A DNA stretch of 64,000 nucleotides from VAZQ01 sp963817135 (lineage in GTDB: Bacteria; Pseudomonadota; Alphaproteobacteria; Rhizobiales; Xanthobacteraceae). The stretch is taken from NCBI GenBank assembly GCA_963817135.1, contig CAWFNG010000001.1, forward strand, positions 372,001-436,000, read 5' to 3'. The notes under the pieces were generated by a model. That model was given only the letters and a program-made list of their open reading frames with translations, made no database searches and was not told where the DNA came from. Below, piece after piece: positions 19,338 through 31,304 of the stretch (position 1 is the stretch's first letter; each line of letters opens with the position of its first letter). Position numbers and translations under genes: made by a program.

Positions 19338-20759
19338 ATGCCATTCGGAAGTTGGCTCCGCGCAAAGCTGATAACGGCCGGTTGCGGCCTTATCCTTGCG
19401 CTGGTTATGAACAGTACCGTCATCGACTTGTCGCTCGCTCAAGCGCCTCCCGTTCCTGCGGCAACGACGGCTCCGGGAGCAGCTCCGCCGGCTTGCGACG
19501 CCAAGGTGCAGGAAAAGTGCACGCCCAATCCTGGCGACACCGCCTGGATGCTTACTTCCGTCGCGCTGGTCCTGATGATGACGCTTCCGGGCCTGGGGTT
19601 GTTTTACGGCGGTATGGTGCGCAAGAAAAATGTTGGCGACACCGTAATGACGAGCTTCGCCGTCGCCTGCCTCATTACTATTCTCTGGTTCATATGTACC
19701 TATAGTCTTGCGTTCCGCTCCGGGTCGCCTTTCGTCGGCGGCCTGGATCGGGCATTTCTGCAAGGTATTCTGAGCGATCTATCCAAGGGCATCGGCAATC
19801 CCAATCCGCTCGCGCCGACGATCCCCGAGACCGTCTACATCTGCTTTCAGCTGACCTTCGCAATCATCACGCCGGCACTGATCGCGGGAGCTTTTGCGGA
19901 ACGCATGAAATTCTCTGCCATGCTGCTGTTCATCGGCCTGTGGGCGATCCTCGTCTATGCGCCGATCGCCCACTGGGTATGGGGCTCGGACGGTTTCCTG
20001 GCCGCCGGCAACAGCGATGCGTGGGCCAAGGTGCTCGACTTTGCTGGCGGCACGGTGGTGCACATCAATGCCGGCGTGGCAGGATTGATGGCTTGCTTGT
20101 GTCTTGGCAAACGCAAGGATACCGCTCCGCCGCATAACATGGTTCTGACGTTCATCGGAGCCTCGCTGCTGTGGGTAGGCTGGTTTGGTTTCAATGCCGG
20201 CTCGGCGGTTACCGCGGGCATGCAGGCCGGCATGGCGATGCTGGTCACGCAGATTGCCACCGCAGTTGCAGGCTTCACTTGGATGCTGGTGGAATGGGTG
20301 CTGCGAGGGAAGCCAACGGTCATCGGCATATGCTCGGGTGCCGTGGCGGGTCTCGTCGCGATCACTCCGGCAGCCGGATTTGTCGGTCCGGTTGGAGCAT
20401 TCGTGATCGGCGTTGCAGCCGGCGTTCTGTGTTATTGGGGAAGTACCGGCCTCAAGCACATGTTCGGCTACGACGATGCGCTTGATGCGTTTGGCATCCA
20501 TGCCGTCGGGGGTATCGCCGGCGCGATCTTGACCGGGGTATTTGCCATTGAGCAATACGGCGGCACGGCCGGGCTCATTGAGAACAATCCCGCTCAGGTG
20601 TTCAATCAGATCAAGGGGGTCGTCATCGTAATCGCGTATGACGCGATTGTGTCATTGATCATCCTGAAGGCCATAGATGTATTGGTCGGGCTTCGGGTTA
20701 CTGACGAAATCGAACGCGAGGGGCTCGATTTGGCGCTGCATGGTGAAGCCGTCCAATGA
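19338..20759 (+). CDS. amtB: Ammonium transporter AmtB
   Basis: 473 residues from ATG 19338: a signal peptide (MPFGSWLRAKL...LSLAQAPP), a Pro/Ala-rich linker, then 11 transmembrane helices. Pore histidines are present in TVVHINAGVAG and FGIHAVGGIAGA, and the conserved Asp in VLDFAGG. AmtB conducts ammonia/methylamine and is normally closed by GlnK. Upstream in-frame ATGs exist, but this one gives the precursor typical of the family. PII is encoded nearby on the other strand. Convergent with the second ptsN. Confidence 0.93.
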   Translation: MPFGSWLRAKLITAGCGLILALVMNSTVIDLSLAQAPPVPAATTAPGAAPPACDAKVQEKCTPNPGDTAWMLTSVALVLMMTLPGLGLFYGGMVRKKNVGDTVMTSFAVACLITILWFICTYSLAFRSGSPFVGGLDRAFLQGILSDLSKGIGNPNPLAPTIPETVYICFQLTFAIITPALIAGAFAERMKFSAMLLFIGLWAILVYAPIAHWVWGSDGFLAAGNSDAWAKVLDFAGGTVVHINAGVAGLMACLCLGKRKDTAPPHNMVLTFIGASLLWVGWFGFNAGSAVTAGMQAGMAMLVTQIATAVAGFTWMLVEWVLRGKPTVIGICSGAVAGLVAITPAAGFVGPVGAFVIGVAAGVLCYWGSTGLKHMFGYDDALDAFGIHAVGGIAGAILTGVFAIEQYGGTAGLIENNPAQVFNQIKGVVIVIAYDAIVSLIILKAIDVLVGLRVTDEIEREGLDLALHGEAVQ

Positions 20760-20815
20760 TGTCGCCATAACGACGCATGCCGTGCCGCTCTGCGCGCAAG
20801 GATTCGCCAACTCGT

Positions 20816-21281
20816 CTACTCCTTTAATGCGTCGCTCTCTCTAGTGATGGCAGAATAAAGGCCGGCACTATCAGTTGCGGTCCGGACGTCGCGCACCGAT
20901 TGCGGATTTCTCAGTTTTCTCGCAACAGTCGCCAGGGTGTTGAGCTGCTCACCCGCCGGAGCAGCCGGCAGAAGGAGCAGGAACACGACATCGACAGGCT
21001 TACCGTCGATTGCATCGAAACGCAATCGGCCGCTTCAGGCGGGCCAAGATACCGAACGGCTTTTTAAGCTCTGCAAGCCGTGCATGCGGAATGGCAATGC
21101 CCGAGCCCGTGCCGGTCGAGCCAAGTTCTTCGCGGGCCGCCAGCGCGCCGTAAACACGATCTGCCGGCAAATTCAGGACACTCGCGGCTGTTTCGGCAAG
21201 CTTTTTAAGCAGCCGGGTCTTGTCGGAGGCACTTAGATCCAACAAGACGTCGGTGGGGGACAAAAAGTTTTTGATGTCCAT
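20816..21281 (-). pseudogene. PtsN-like PTS IIA protein at the end of kdp operon 2, one frameshift
   Basis: 154 residues after repair. Active histidine in GIAIPHARL; FDAIDGKPVDVVFLLLLP follows in the second frame. One extra T at about 21018 separates KRPIAF from DAIDGK. Start at 21281 lies 62 bp after the kdpE stop, so it probably ends the kdpFABCDE transcript. In E. coli IIA-Ntr binds KdpD, so an operon-linked copy suggests a dedicated KdpD modulator (inference). Only about half its residues resemble the first PtsN. Confidence 0.8.
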
Positions 21282-21343
21282 TATGCAATATCGGTCATTC
21301 GGCGTGATATCTGCTGCTTGAGGGCACAAACAATTTGATTCGT

Positions 21344-22029
<686 letters not shown>

Positions 22030-22033
<4 letters not shown>

Positions 22034-24753
22034 GCAGCTACATCCACTTGTTGGCCGCTTGCAGGAATAGGAAGCTTGATGGTGAATACCGCGCCGCTTC
22101 TATCAGTGCGGTTGGCGGCCGAAATGGTGCCTTGCATGGCCTCGACGAAACCACGCGAGATTGCCAAACCAAGTCCCGTGCCTGCGCGCACGCGATCGAC
22201 TTTGCGCGCGCGATAAAACTTGTCGAAGATCTGTTCCAGGTCGGCGGGAAGAATACCTTCACCCTCGTCCAGAACCTGCAAGCCGACCGAATCGCGATCC
22301 CGCCAACTCTGGATGCGTACGGTGGTCCCGGCGGGAGCATATTTCGCCGCATTGTCGAGCAGATTGAACAGGACCTGTTCGAACAGGACGGGGTCGATTT
22401 TCACCATCGGCAGGTCCTTGGCCAGGTCCACCTCGACCCGATGCTGGGCGAGGATTTTGCTGGTCCGCTCCAGTGCGCTGCCGACGATTTCTCCAAGGTC
22501 GTGCAGCGCGATGTTAGGTACCACTGCGCCGGATTCGAGCTTGGTCATGTCAAGCAGGTTGGCGATGAAGCGATTAAGCCGCTCGGATTCATCGATGATG
22601 GTCGCGACCAGATCGTTTTTTTCGTTGTCATTCAATGCATGGGACATGCTGCGCAGCGCGCCTGCCGCGCCAAGAACTGCCGCGAGCGGGGTCTTGAGAT
22701 CGTGCGAGATCGAGGTCAGCAGCGCCGTGCGCAACCGATCGGTTTCTGCAATTCGCCTAGCGCGCTCGAGATCTTCGACCAGGCGCACCCGCTCGATCGC
22801 CAGCGCTGCCTGGTCCATCAATGCATCAAGGAGCCGGCGCTGGTCGGGGGTCAGCAGCGGGCCGGGCTTGTCGCTGTCGATTCCGACAATACCTATGGCG
22901 CCGCGGCCGGTGCGCATGGGAAGAAACAGGCGCTTGGCGCCGGGAAGAGTCTCCGAGCCACGTCCCGCCGGTCGGTTGTTTTCCCACGCCCACGTGGCGG
23001 CCGCCAGATCCGCCGCATCGAGCGTGTCTTCCGGCGGATAACCGGTTTTTACCGAAATCGATCCGTTGTCTGGCAAGAGGAGAACCACGCGCACCTTCAG
23101 CATCAATGCGGCCTGATAGGCCGTCGCCCACAGTACGTCATCGAGCGTTCCCGCCCCGGCAAGTTTCCGGCTGAATGTGTAAAGCAGTTCCGTGCTTCGA
23201 GCGCGGCCCATGGCAGCGAGCGCCTGGGTGCGCGCGCGCGCCGCAACATTGGAAACGATGATCGCAACGATGATGAAAAATATGAACGCCGTGACATTCG
23301 CCGGATCACCGATGGTGAAGGTATAGAGCGGCTCCATGAAGAAGAAATTATAGGAGAGCGAAGACGCGATACTGGCGAAGAGCGAAGGCCACAGGCCGAA
23401 GCGCACCGCAACGGCGACAATGGCGGTCAGGAAGACAAGACCGACATTCTCAAGGGCGATCCAATGCCATATTGCTTCGCCGACGGCCGTTGCTGCCGCA
23501 ACCATTGCCACCGCAAAGACGTAGGGCCGGACATCGAAAGGTTCGACGTAATCGGCAGCCTTTAGCGTCTTTTTGGGAATGGGTTCGCCGGCAACCTGAT
23601 CGCCGGCAATGACATGGACGCTGATGTTGCCCGAGCGCCGCACCAGATCGTGCACGATCGAGCCGTGCAGAATCTCGAACCACCGTGAACGAGTCGATTT
23701 TCCGATAATGATGTGGGTGATGTTATTGGCGTGAGCATAGCCAATCACGTCATCGGCAATGGAGCGGTCGGCGCTTGGAATGGTGACGGCTTCGCCGCCA
23801 AGCGCCTCGGCCAGCCGCAGGGTGTCGGCAATGCGGTCGCGCTCTTCCTCGCTGAGCTGCAGGTTTCGGCGGCCCTCGACGTAGAGCGCCGTCAACGGGC
23901 CGTGCAGGCGATCCCCCAGCCGCTTGGCATAGCGCACAAGCCCCGCCGCACGCGGGTCCTCGCTGACGCAAACCAGAATGCGCTCCCCCGCCGCCCATGG
24001 CCCACGAATTGCGTGCGACTGCATCTGCGTGAGCAATTGGTCGTCGACCCGCTCGGCGGTACGGCGCAACGCCAGCTCGCGCAACGCGGTAAGATTGGCG
24101 GGAGAGAAGAAATGCTCGAGCGCACGCTCGGCCTGCTTGGGAACGTAGACCTTCCCCTCTCTCAGTCGTTCAATCAGATCGTCAGGAGTGAGGTCGACCA
24201 GCTCGACCGCATCGGCGCGGTCGAAAATCGAATCCGGCACGGTCTCACGGACACGCACGCGTGTGATCTGCGCGACCACATCATTGAGGCTCTCGATGTG
24301 CTGAATGTTGACCGTCGAGTAGACGTTGATGCCGTGGTTCAGCAGCTCTTCGACGTCGAGGTAGCGCTTGGGATGGCGGCTGCCGGGCGCGTTGGTATGG
24401 GCGAGTTCATCGACGAGGACGATCTGCGGGCGGCGAGCAATGATGGCATCGAGGTCCATCTCCTCCAATGACTGGCCTTTGTATTCGATGCGCCGGCGCG
24501 GAATGACTTCGAGGCCGTCCAGCAAGACTTCGGTTTCCTTGCGCCCGTGCGTTTCCACAATGCCGACAACGACGTCGTAACCGTCTTTTTTTCGGGCGCG
24601 GGCCTGCTGGAGCATCTCGTAGGTCTTGCCGACACCGGGAGCGGCGCCCACGAATATCCTGAGCTTTCCAAGGGGGCTCTCGTCGCGACGGGCGGCCTCG
24701 AGGAGGGCGTCCGGCGAGGGCCGCTGATCAGAATCACGCCGTTGGTCTGCCAT
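22030..24753 (-). CDS. kdpD: KdpD, sensor histidine kinase for potassium limitation
   Basis: 907 residues with full architecture: KdpD sensor domain with Walker A GAAPGVGKTYEML (about 33-45) and LVDELAHTNAPGSRHPKR; USP fold (about 255-380); four transmembrane helices (about 410-505); GAF domain (about 530-650); HisKA with SISHDLKTPLAAVLGAAGAL; HATPase with LLDNAAKYAP, DEGEGI and GTGLGLAISRG. It phosphorylates KdpE under K+ limitation or osmotic stress. Follows kdpC by about 40 bp. Confidence 0.95.
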
Positions 24754-24793
24754 CAGGAATCGGCCTCATGGCTGCATAAGGCCGATAGAGATA

Positions 24794-25400
24794 CTACCGC
24801 TCCGATGCACTATCGAGAGCCAAATTGAGCGCAAGCACATTGACGCGCGGCTCGCCCAGGAGGCCAAGTAACCGTCCTTCAGTGTGCTGCTGGACCAGCT
24901 CGCGCACGCGATCTTCCGCGAGATTGCGCGCCTTTGCCACCCGCGCAACCTGAAACGAGGCCGCGGCAGGCGTGATGTGGGGATCGAGGCCGCTCGCCGA
25001 AGTGGTCACAAGGTCAATGGGAACGACAGTCGATGGATTCTCCTTTTTCAATTTTTCCACGTCCGTCTGGACCCGATCAATGAGCGTCCTGATTAGTCGG
25101 GCCCAGATTCGATCCGCCGGAATTTGCCGCATTATAGGGAGCGGGGACGGTCTTGTTAGCGTCGTTCGGATCGGGTGCAACCGTCGCAGAAGGCCGGCCG
25201 TGGAAATATCGCTCGCTCGTGAACTCCTGGCCTATGAGTGCCGATCCCACAACCTTGCCGTCCCGTTCCACCAGGCTGCCCTGCGCCTGATACGGAAACG
25301 CCACTCGCGCAATGCCGGTGATCGCGAATGGATAAGCGAGTCCGGTAATGAGCGTCAACGCAACGAGGAGCACAATAGCCGGACGGATTTCGCGCAACAT
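24794..25400 (-). pseudogene. kdpC: KdpC, operon 2, one frameshift
   Basis: 201 residues after repair: MLREIRPAIVLLVALTLITG transmembrane start, YFHGRPSATVAPDPNDANKT, NSGGSNLGPTNQ, then after one extra base at about 25095 LIDRVQTDVEKLKKENP, TTSASGLDPHITPAAASF and the end GEPRVNVLALNLAL. The frameshift truncates the protein before its conserved second half as read. Begins 10 bp after kdpB. Confidence 0.85.
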
Positions 25401-25410
25401 GGGGGTCTCC

Positions 25411-27525
<2,115 letters not shown>

Positions 27526-27539
27526 GGCGTTCACCCCGA

Positions 27540-29252
27540 TCAGTTCGATGCAAACGTAGTTCCGGCGGTCATCGCCAAATGCTCGACGATGGGTCCGAGC
27601 GCGAGCGCCGGGAAAAAAGTGAGACCGCCAATGATGAGAATCACGCCCACCAGCAATCCGACAAACAAGCCGCCCGTGGTCGGAAATGTGCCGGCGGAAG
27701 GCGGAATGGATTTCTTTGCGGCGAGCGAGCCGGCGATCGCCATGGCCGGAATGATCATCCAGAAGCGCCCGACGAACATCGCGACCGCGCCGGTTATGTT
27801 GTAGAATAAGGTATTGCCGGAAATTCCGGCGAATGCCGACCCATTGTTGCCGGTGCTGGACGTGTACAAATAGAGCATTTCCGAGAAGCCATGCGGGCCG
27901 GGGTTGCCAAGCTGGGAAACCGCCTGCGGGTTCACCGCGGCGACGGCGGTCCAGCCGAGAAACATCAGCGGCAGGATGAGGATGGCGAGCATGGCCATCT
28001 TGACTTCCTTGGCCTCGATCTTCTTGCCGACATATTCGGGAGTGCGCCCCACCATCAGGCCGGCGACGAAGATCGCAATGATGACAAACAGCAGCATGCC
28101 GTAGAGGCCGGCGCCCACTCCGCCCACGATGACCTCGCCGAGTTCGATATTGATCAGCGGGATCATGCCGCCGAGCGCGGTGAAGGAATCGTGCATCGCA
28201 TTGACGGCGCCGCAGGAGGCGGCGGTGGTGATCACCGCGAACAGCGCCGAAGCGACGATGCCGAAGCGGACCTCCTTGCCTTCCATATTCCCGCCGGTGA
28301 GGCCCATCGCATTCAAAATGTCGTTGCCGTGCGCTTCTGCCGTGTAGCAAACGGCGACACCGGAAATGAAAAGAATGCCCATTGCCGCCAGGATGGCCCA
28401 GCCCTGACGCTGGTTGCCAACCATGCGGCCAAACACGTTGGTCAGTGCAGCACCAATCGTGAAGATCGAGACGATCTGGATGAAGTTCGACAGCGCGGTC
28501 GGATTCTCGAACGGATGGGAGGCATTGGCGTTGAAGAAGCCGCCGCCATTGGTGCCAAGCATCTTGATGGCGACCTGCGAGGCGACCGGCCCAAGCGCGA
28601 TGGTTTGCTTGCCGCCTTCGAGCGTGGCGGCGTCGACGTAAGGTCCCAGCGTCTGGGGCATGCCCTGCCACACAAGGAACAGCGCATAGGGCACGCAAAT
28701 CGGAATGAGGATGTAGAGCGTGCACCGGGTGAGATCGACCCAGAAGTTGCCGATGGTTTGGACGGAATGGCGTGCGAAGCCGCGGATCAGCGCGACTGCA
28801 AGCACGATGCCGGTAGCCGCCGACAGAAAATTCTGGTGCGTCAGGCCGAGCATCTGCACGAGGTAGGAAAGCGTGCTTTCGCCGCCGTAATTCTGCCAGT
28901 TGGTGTTGGTGATGAAGCTTGTTGCCGTGTTGAACGAGAGATCCGCCGCGACGGCGGACTGTTCCGCCGGATTGAACGGCAGCAGTGCCTGAAACCGCAT
29001 CAGCGCGTAGAGGATCAGAAACCCGCCGACATGAAAGAACAGCATGGCGATGGTATAGGTCACCGCGTGCTGCTCGCGTTTTTCGTCGACGCCGCCGGCC
29101 CAATAGAGGGCCAGTTCGACCGGTCGCAGGACCGGCGAAAGGAATGTGCGCTCGCCGTCGAAGACGCGCGTCATGTAGCCGCCCAGCACCGGCACGATCG
29201 CAATGATGATCGCGCAGTAGAGGAGAATTTGAATCCAACCGATGAGGGTCAT
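27540..29252 (-). CDS. kdpA: KdpA, potassium-binding subunit, operon 2
   Basis: 570 residues, MTLIGWIQILLYCAIIIAIV to the end, with all four selectivity loops: NTATSFITNTNWQ, GTNGGGFFNANASHP, GGNMEGKEVRFG and TSSTGNNGSAFAG. Ten or so transmembrane segments. It follows kdpF by 10 bp. Frame intact, so this operon supplies the complete KdpAB core even if copy 1 is broken. Confidence 0.95.
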   Translation of the reverse strand: MTLIGWIQILLYCAIIIAIVPVLGGYMTRVFDGERTFLSPVLRPVELALYWAGGVDEKREQHAVTYTIAMLFFHVGGFLILYALMRFQALLPFNPAEQSAVAADLSFNTATSFITNTNWQNYGGESTLSYLVQMLGLTHQNFLSAATGIVLAVALIRGFARHSVQTIGNFWVDLTRCTLYILIPICVPYALFLVWQGMPQTLGPYVDAATLEGGKQTIALGPVASQVAIKMLGTNGGGFFNANASHPFENPTALSNFIQIVSIFTIGAALTNVFGRMVGNQRQGWAILAAMGILFISGVAVCYTAEAHGNDILNAMGLTGGNMEGKEVRFGIVASALFAVITTAASCGAVNAMHDSFTALGGMIPLINIELGEVIVGGVGAGLYGMLLFVIIAIFVAGLMVGRTPEYVGKKIEAKEVKMAMLAILILPLMFLGWTAVAAVNPQAVSQLGNPGPHGFSEMLYLYTSSTGNNGSAFAGISGNTLFYNITGAVAMFVGRFWMIIPAMAIAGSLAAKKSIPPSAGTFPTTGGLFVGLLVGVILIIGGLTFFPALALGPIVEHLAMTAGTTFASN

Positions 29253-29262
29253 GGCGGGCCTT

Positions 29263-29352
29263 TCAGAACCGTTCAGGCCGCAGCAGAGCGTAAGTCAGGT
29301 AGATCATGAGCCCCGCGGTCACGAGGGCGGCGAGCGAGTAATCGAAAATCAT
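29263..29352 (-). CDS. kdpF: KdpF, small subunit, operon 2
   Basis: 29 residues, MIFDYSLAALVTAGLMIYLT then YALLRPERF. Single helix ending in the PE(K/R)F signature. Starts 10 bp after the stop of the 27-residue peptide. Confidence 0.85.
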   Translation of the reverse strand: MIFDYSLAALVTAGLMIYLTYALLRPERF

Positions 29353-29362
29353 GCAAGGCCCC

Positions 29363-29446
29363 TCAGAGACGGTCGCAGGCGATCGTGTAGCCGACCGACA
29401 GGACAAACAGGCCGAGCCCGAGGCCCAGCACGATCACATCCAGCAT
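29363..29446 (-). CDS. Small membrane peptide preceding kdpF (operon 2)
   Basis: 27 residues, MLDVIVLGLGLGLFVLSVGY then TIACDRL. One hydrophobic helix; GGAG lies 9 bp before the ATG. Peptides of this type precede kdpF in related alphaproteobacteria as far as I recall, though usually unannotated. Parallels the 35-residue peptide of operon 1. Confidence 0.6.
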   Translation of the reverse strand: MLDVIVLGLGLGLFVLSVGYTIACDRL

Positions 29447-29507
29447 GGAAATGCTCCGAGCCGATAAATCTTGCGTTCGGCGTAGATGGCCTGTGACGCG
29501 GAAAACC

Positions 29508-29521
29508 TTGATTTGCGTCAA
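29508..29521 (-). promoter_or_regulatory. FixK/FNR-type palindrome upstream of kdp operon 2
   Basis: Plus-strand TTGATTTGCGTCAA matches TTGA-N6-TCAA. Its proximal edge is 62 bp from the first start codon (29446), the same distance as in operon 1. It lies 50 bp gene-ward of three-block motif copy d. Confidence 0.6.
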
Positions 29522-29567
29522 GCGGCGCGCAGGTTCTGCGCCGGTGCGCTAAGTGTCATGAGCGGCA

Positions 29568-29617
29568 TATGAATTCGAGGGGGCAACCGCGCCAAGTTTA
29601 TAGGAAACTCATAAAGA
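29568..29617 (-). promoter_or_regulatory. Three-block motif, copy d (kdp operon 2)
   Basis: Minus-strand order: CTTTAT (29616-29611), TTCCTAT (29606-29600), 23 bp, GAATTCATAT (29576-29567). Located between the 63-residue gene at 29654 and the FixK-type box. Confidence 0.7.
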
Positions 29618-29653
29618 CGGCGTGGGGGGTTGACGGATCCCGGAAATCGCAAA

Positions 29654-29845
29654 CTATGGTTTTCCCGTACGCGGCAACAGCCAGGCCATGACCCTTTGCC
29701 GCGGATCGCCGCTGCATGGGACCTCATGCGTCTCGGCCGCTTTCCTGGCAAAGGCGGCTGCCTGTTCCGGAGTTTCCCGCTTGTCGCGCGGAAGCGACAT
29801 CCATTCACGGATGATGCTGCGCCGCGCCTGATGCTCGGGTCGCAT
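29654..29845 (-). CDS. Conserved small hypothetical protein
   Basis: 63 residues, basic and soluble: SIIREWMSLPRDKRETPEQA, then the end RVMAWLLPRTGKP. Proteins with IIREWMxLPxDKRxTxEQA and a terminal QRVMAWLLPR are common in rhizobial genomes, to my recollection, with no known function. No membrane segment or signal peptide. Follows the secreted small protein at 29869 by 23 bp, likely one transcript. Confidence 0.65.
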   Translation of the reverse strand: MRPEHQARRSIIREWMSLPRDKRETPEQAAAFARKAAETHEVPCSGDPRQRVMAWLLPRTGKP

Positions 29846-29868
29846 CTTGGGCCTTTCTGTTCTTGGGC

Positions 29869-30060
29869 CTATCTATTGGTACGGATATGGGCGTGTTTGG
29901 CGCGCCATTTCGGGCCCGGACCGCGCATATAATACATTTCTGGCCGATAATTATCCGCTTGCACGGGGCTCATTGTACGCCAGGCATTCGTCACCGCCGC
30001 CCACGCATTCACACTGGCGGCGGCAAGGACGAATGTCAATTTCGAGAGCGTTTGAGTCAT
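29869..30060 (-). CDS. Small secreted hypothetical protein
   Basis: 63 residues from ATG 30060 with a good AGGAGA ribosome site. MTQTLSKLTFVLAAASVNAW looks like a signal peptide; the rest is polar with aromatic and basic residues (YRPEMYYMRGPGPKWRAKH). Three-block motif copy e lies 52-102 bp upstream. No family recognised. Confidence 0.6.
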   Translation of the reverse strand: MTQTLSKLTFVLAAASVNAWAAVTNAWRTMSPVQADNYRPEMYYMRGPGPKWRAKHAHIRTNR

Positions 30061-30111
30061 GTCTTCATCTCCTAAGACATGCACAGATGCATCAAGTGTA
30101 GTTGCGGCGCT

Positions 30112-30162
30112 ATAGGAATTCGAGATGAGACGATCCGTATTCTCATAAGAGCAAAATAAAGA
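30112..30162 (-). promoter_or_regulatory. Three-block motif, copy e
   Basis: Minus-strand order: CTTTAT (30161-30156), CTCTTAT (30151-30145), 23 bp, GAATTCCTATAG (30121-30110). Points to the gene starting at 30060. Confidence 0.65.
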
Positions 30163-30242
30163 GCGGATCATGTAACCGACGCAATTCATAGGGCAGCTGA
30201 GCCTGCCGGCAAGACAGCGCCATTTATAGCATTGACAAGTTT

Positions 30243-30294
30243 TTCTTATGAAAAGGCTATAGCGCGACTAGCTTCGTGATCTCGCTTTTTTATG
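30243..30294 (+). promoter_or_regulatory. Three-block motif, degenerate copy k
   Basis: TTCTTAT (30243-30249), GCTAT (30256-30260) 11 bp on, then CTCG ending at 30284 and TAT at 30291-30293. All TAT positions keep the 11 and 33 bp phases; AATTC is replaced by CTTTT. Points to the membrane-protein gene on the plus strand. Confidence 0.4.
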
Positions 30295-30493
30295 CGGGTC
30301 GGTTGCATATCTTAGGCGCCAACAGAAATTTTTAATTGATCGAGTCGACAATATGTCAAACGATCAAAAACGAGCACAGCGCTTGCGAGAGCCGCAAAGG
30401 AATTCACTCTGAACGTGATTGCACGGGCTCCTCCCGCAGACAATGTCACTTGCCATGAGAATTTTATTTCAACCGGCTCCGGAAAAATCCGCC

Positions 30494-30751
30494 ATGCCGG
30501 ATATCGCGAGCCTGCTGGCCCGCCGAAAGAAGGCGCTAACGCGACAGCAGGTCATCATCTCCGGCACCATAGGAGTGCTGGCAGCGACGGTCTTGATATG
30601 TGCGGGATTGGTTGCGGTGCCGCTATGGTCAGCTCTGGTGCAGAGATGGCCGACGCCGAGCGAGTGCAGCGCCATAAAAGATACCTGGGCCCGGCAAGCT
30701 TGTTATACAAAGAATGAGGCCGCAGCCGTGATCCCGGGACGCGGACGATAG
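30494..30751 (+). CDS. Hypothetical single-pass membrane protein
   Basis: 85 residues from ATG 30494 (MPDIASLLARRKKALTRQQV); ATGs at 30443 and 30455 would add up to 17 residues. A basic cytoplasmic head, one helix (GTIGVLAATVLICAGLVAV) and a tail with two Cys (SECSAIKDTWARQACY) that could form a disulphide outside. No family recognised. Confidence 0.5.
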   Translation: MPDIASLLARRKKALTRQQVIISGTIGVLAATVLICAGLVAVPLWSALVQRWPTPSECSAIKDTWARQACYTKNEAAAVIPGRGR

Positions 30752-30788
30752 GCCGACGAAGAGATGATTAAGGAACGGCTCACCGGAT

Positions 30789-31130
30789 TCAACTGATCCG
30801 GGCCTCGCTCCCAAAAGGATCGGATGACAGCTGGTCAGAGGGCGGACCGCCCCGCTCTTGTTCGTCTGGTGCCTGCGACCGCACGCGCACGCCGGATTCT
30901 CCCAGGAACTCGACGCCGAACTGTTCCAAGGTCGCCTTGATGGCGCGCAGACCTTGTTCATGCATCGTCGGATAACCTTTGGCGCGCTCCGCGCGCGAGA
31001 TCGCGGACTGCGACACCCCCGATCTCTCCGAGAGCTGGCGCATGGACCAATTCAGCAAGGCCCGCGCTGCCCGGATTTGTGCAGAAGCAAGCCTGGTTTT
31101 CATAGTTGTCATGTTGCCTTTAGTTGTCAT
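30789..31130 (-). CDS. XRE-family (HTH) transcriptional regulator
   Basis: About 113 residues. Helix-turn-helix of the Cro/CI type: QIRAARALLNWSMRQLSERS then VSQSAISRAERAKG; the tail is acidic and disordered (DEQERGGPPSDQLSSD). Start is uncertain because AACATGACAACTA is repeated at 31133 and 31115; ATGs at 31184, 31130, 31112 and 31103 are in frame. Motif copy f lies upstream and points to it, which makes the regulator a member of the putative regulon. Confidence 0.75.
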   Translation of the reverse strand: MTTKGNMTTMKTRLASAQIRAARALLNWSMRQLSERSGVSQSAISRAERAKGYPTMHEQGLRAIKATLEQFGVEFLGESGVRVRSQAPDEQERGGPPSDQLSSDPFGSEARIS

Positions 31131-31228
31131 GTTGTCTTTGTTGCTATGGCTTTCGGGTGCGTGCTCCATTAAGGCGCCGGACACGAATGATTGGGTACGG
31201 CAAGGGCAGTAATTATGATCGCCCGCGC

Positions 31229-31280
31229 ATATGAATTCGATGGGAATGCAGCATGATCGCCATAGGAAACGTATAAGAAC
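31229..31280 (-). promoter_or_regulatory. Three-block motif, copy f
   Basis: Minus-strand order: TTCTTAT (31279-31273), TTCCTAT (31268-31262), 23 bp, GAATTCATAT (31238-31229). It is the last copy noticed in the window. Between the XRE gene (-) and a TctC gene (+). Confidence 0.65.
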
Positions 31281-31304
31281 CCCGCGCCTTGCACGAGGAC
31301 GTCA

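Larger units (their letters stand above)
30061..30493. other. Divergent regulatory region with two three-block motifs
   Basis: About 430 bp between the secreted small protein (-) and the membrane protein (+). Holds motif copies e (-) and k (+), each pointing to its own gene. Confidence 0.55.

Noticed and set aside
27540..29238. Open frame that continues upstream from kdpB-2 through kdpA-2
   Set aside because: This part is the wrong frame of kdpA; the real kdpB starts at 27525.
29580..29600. TGGC-TTGC pattern upstream of kdp operon 2 as a sigma-54 promoter
   Set aside because: The GG to GC spacing is seven bases rather than the required ten.
30232..30262. TTGACA with CTATAG as a sigma-70 promoter
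   Set aside because: The spacer is 19 bp and the -10 is weak; the region is better explained by motif copy k.
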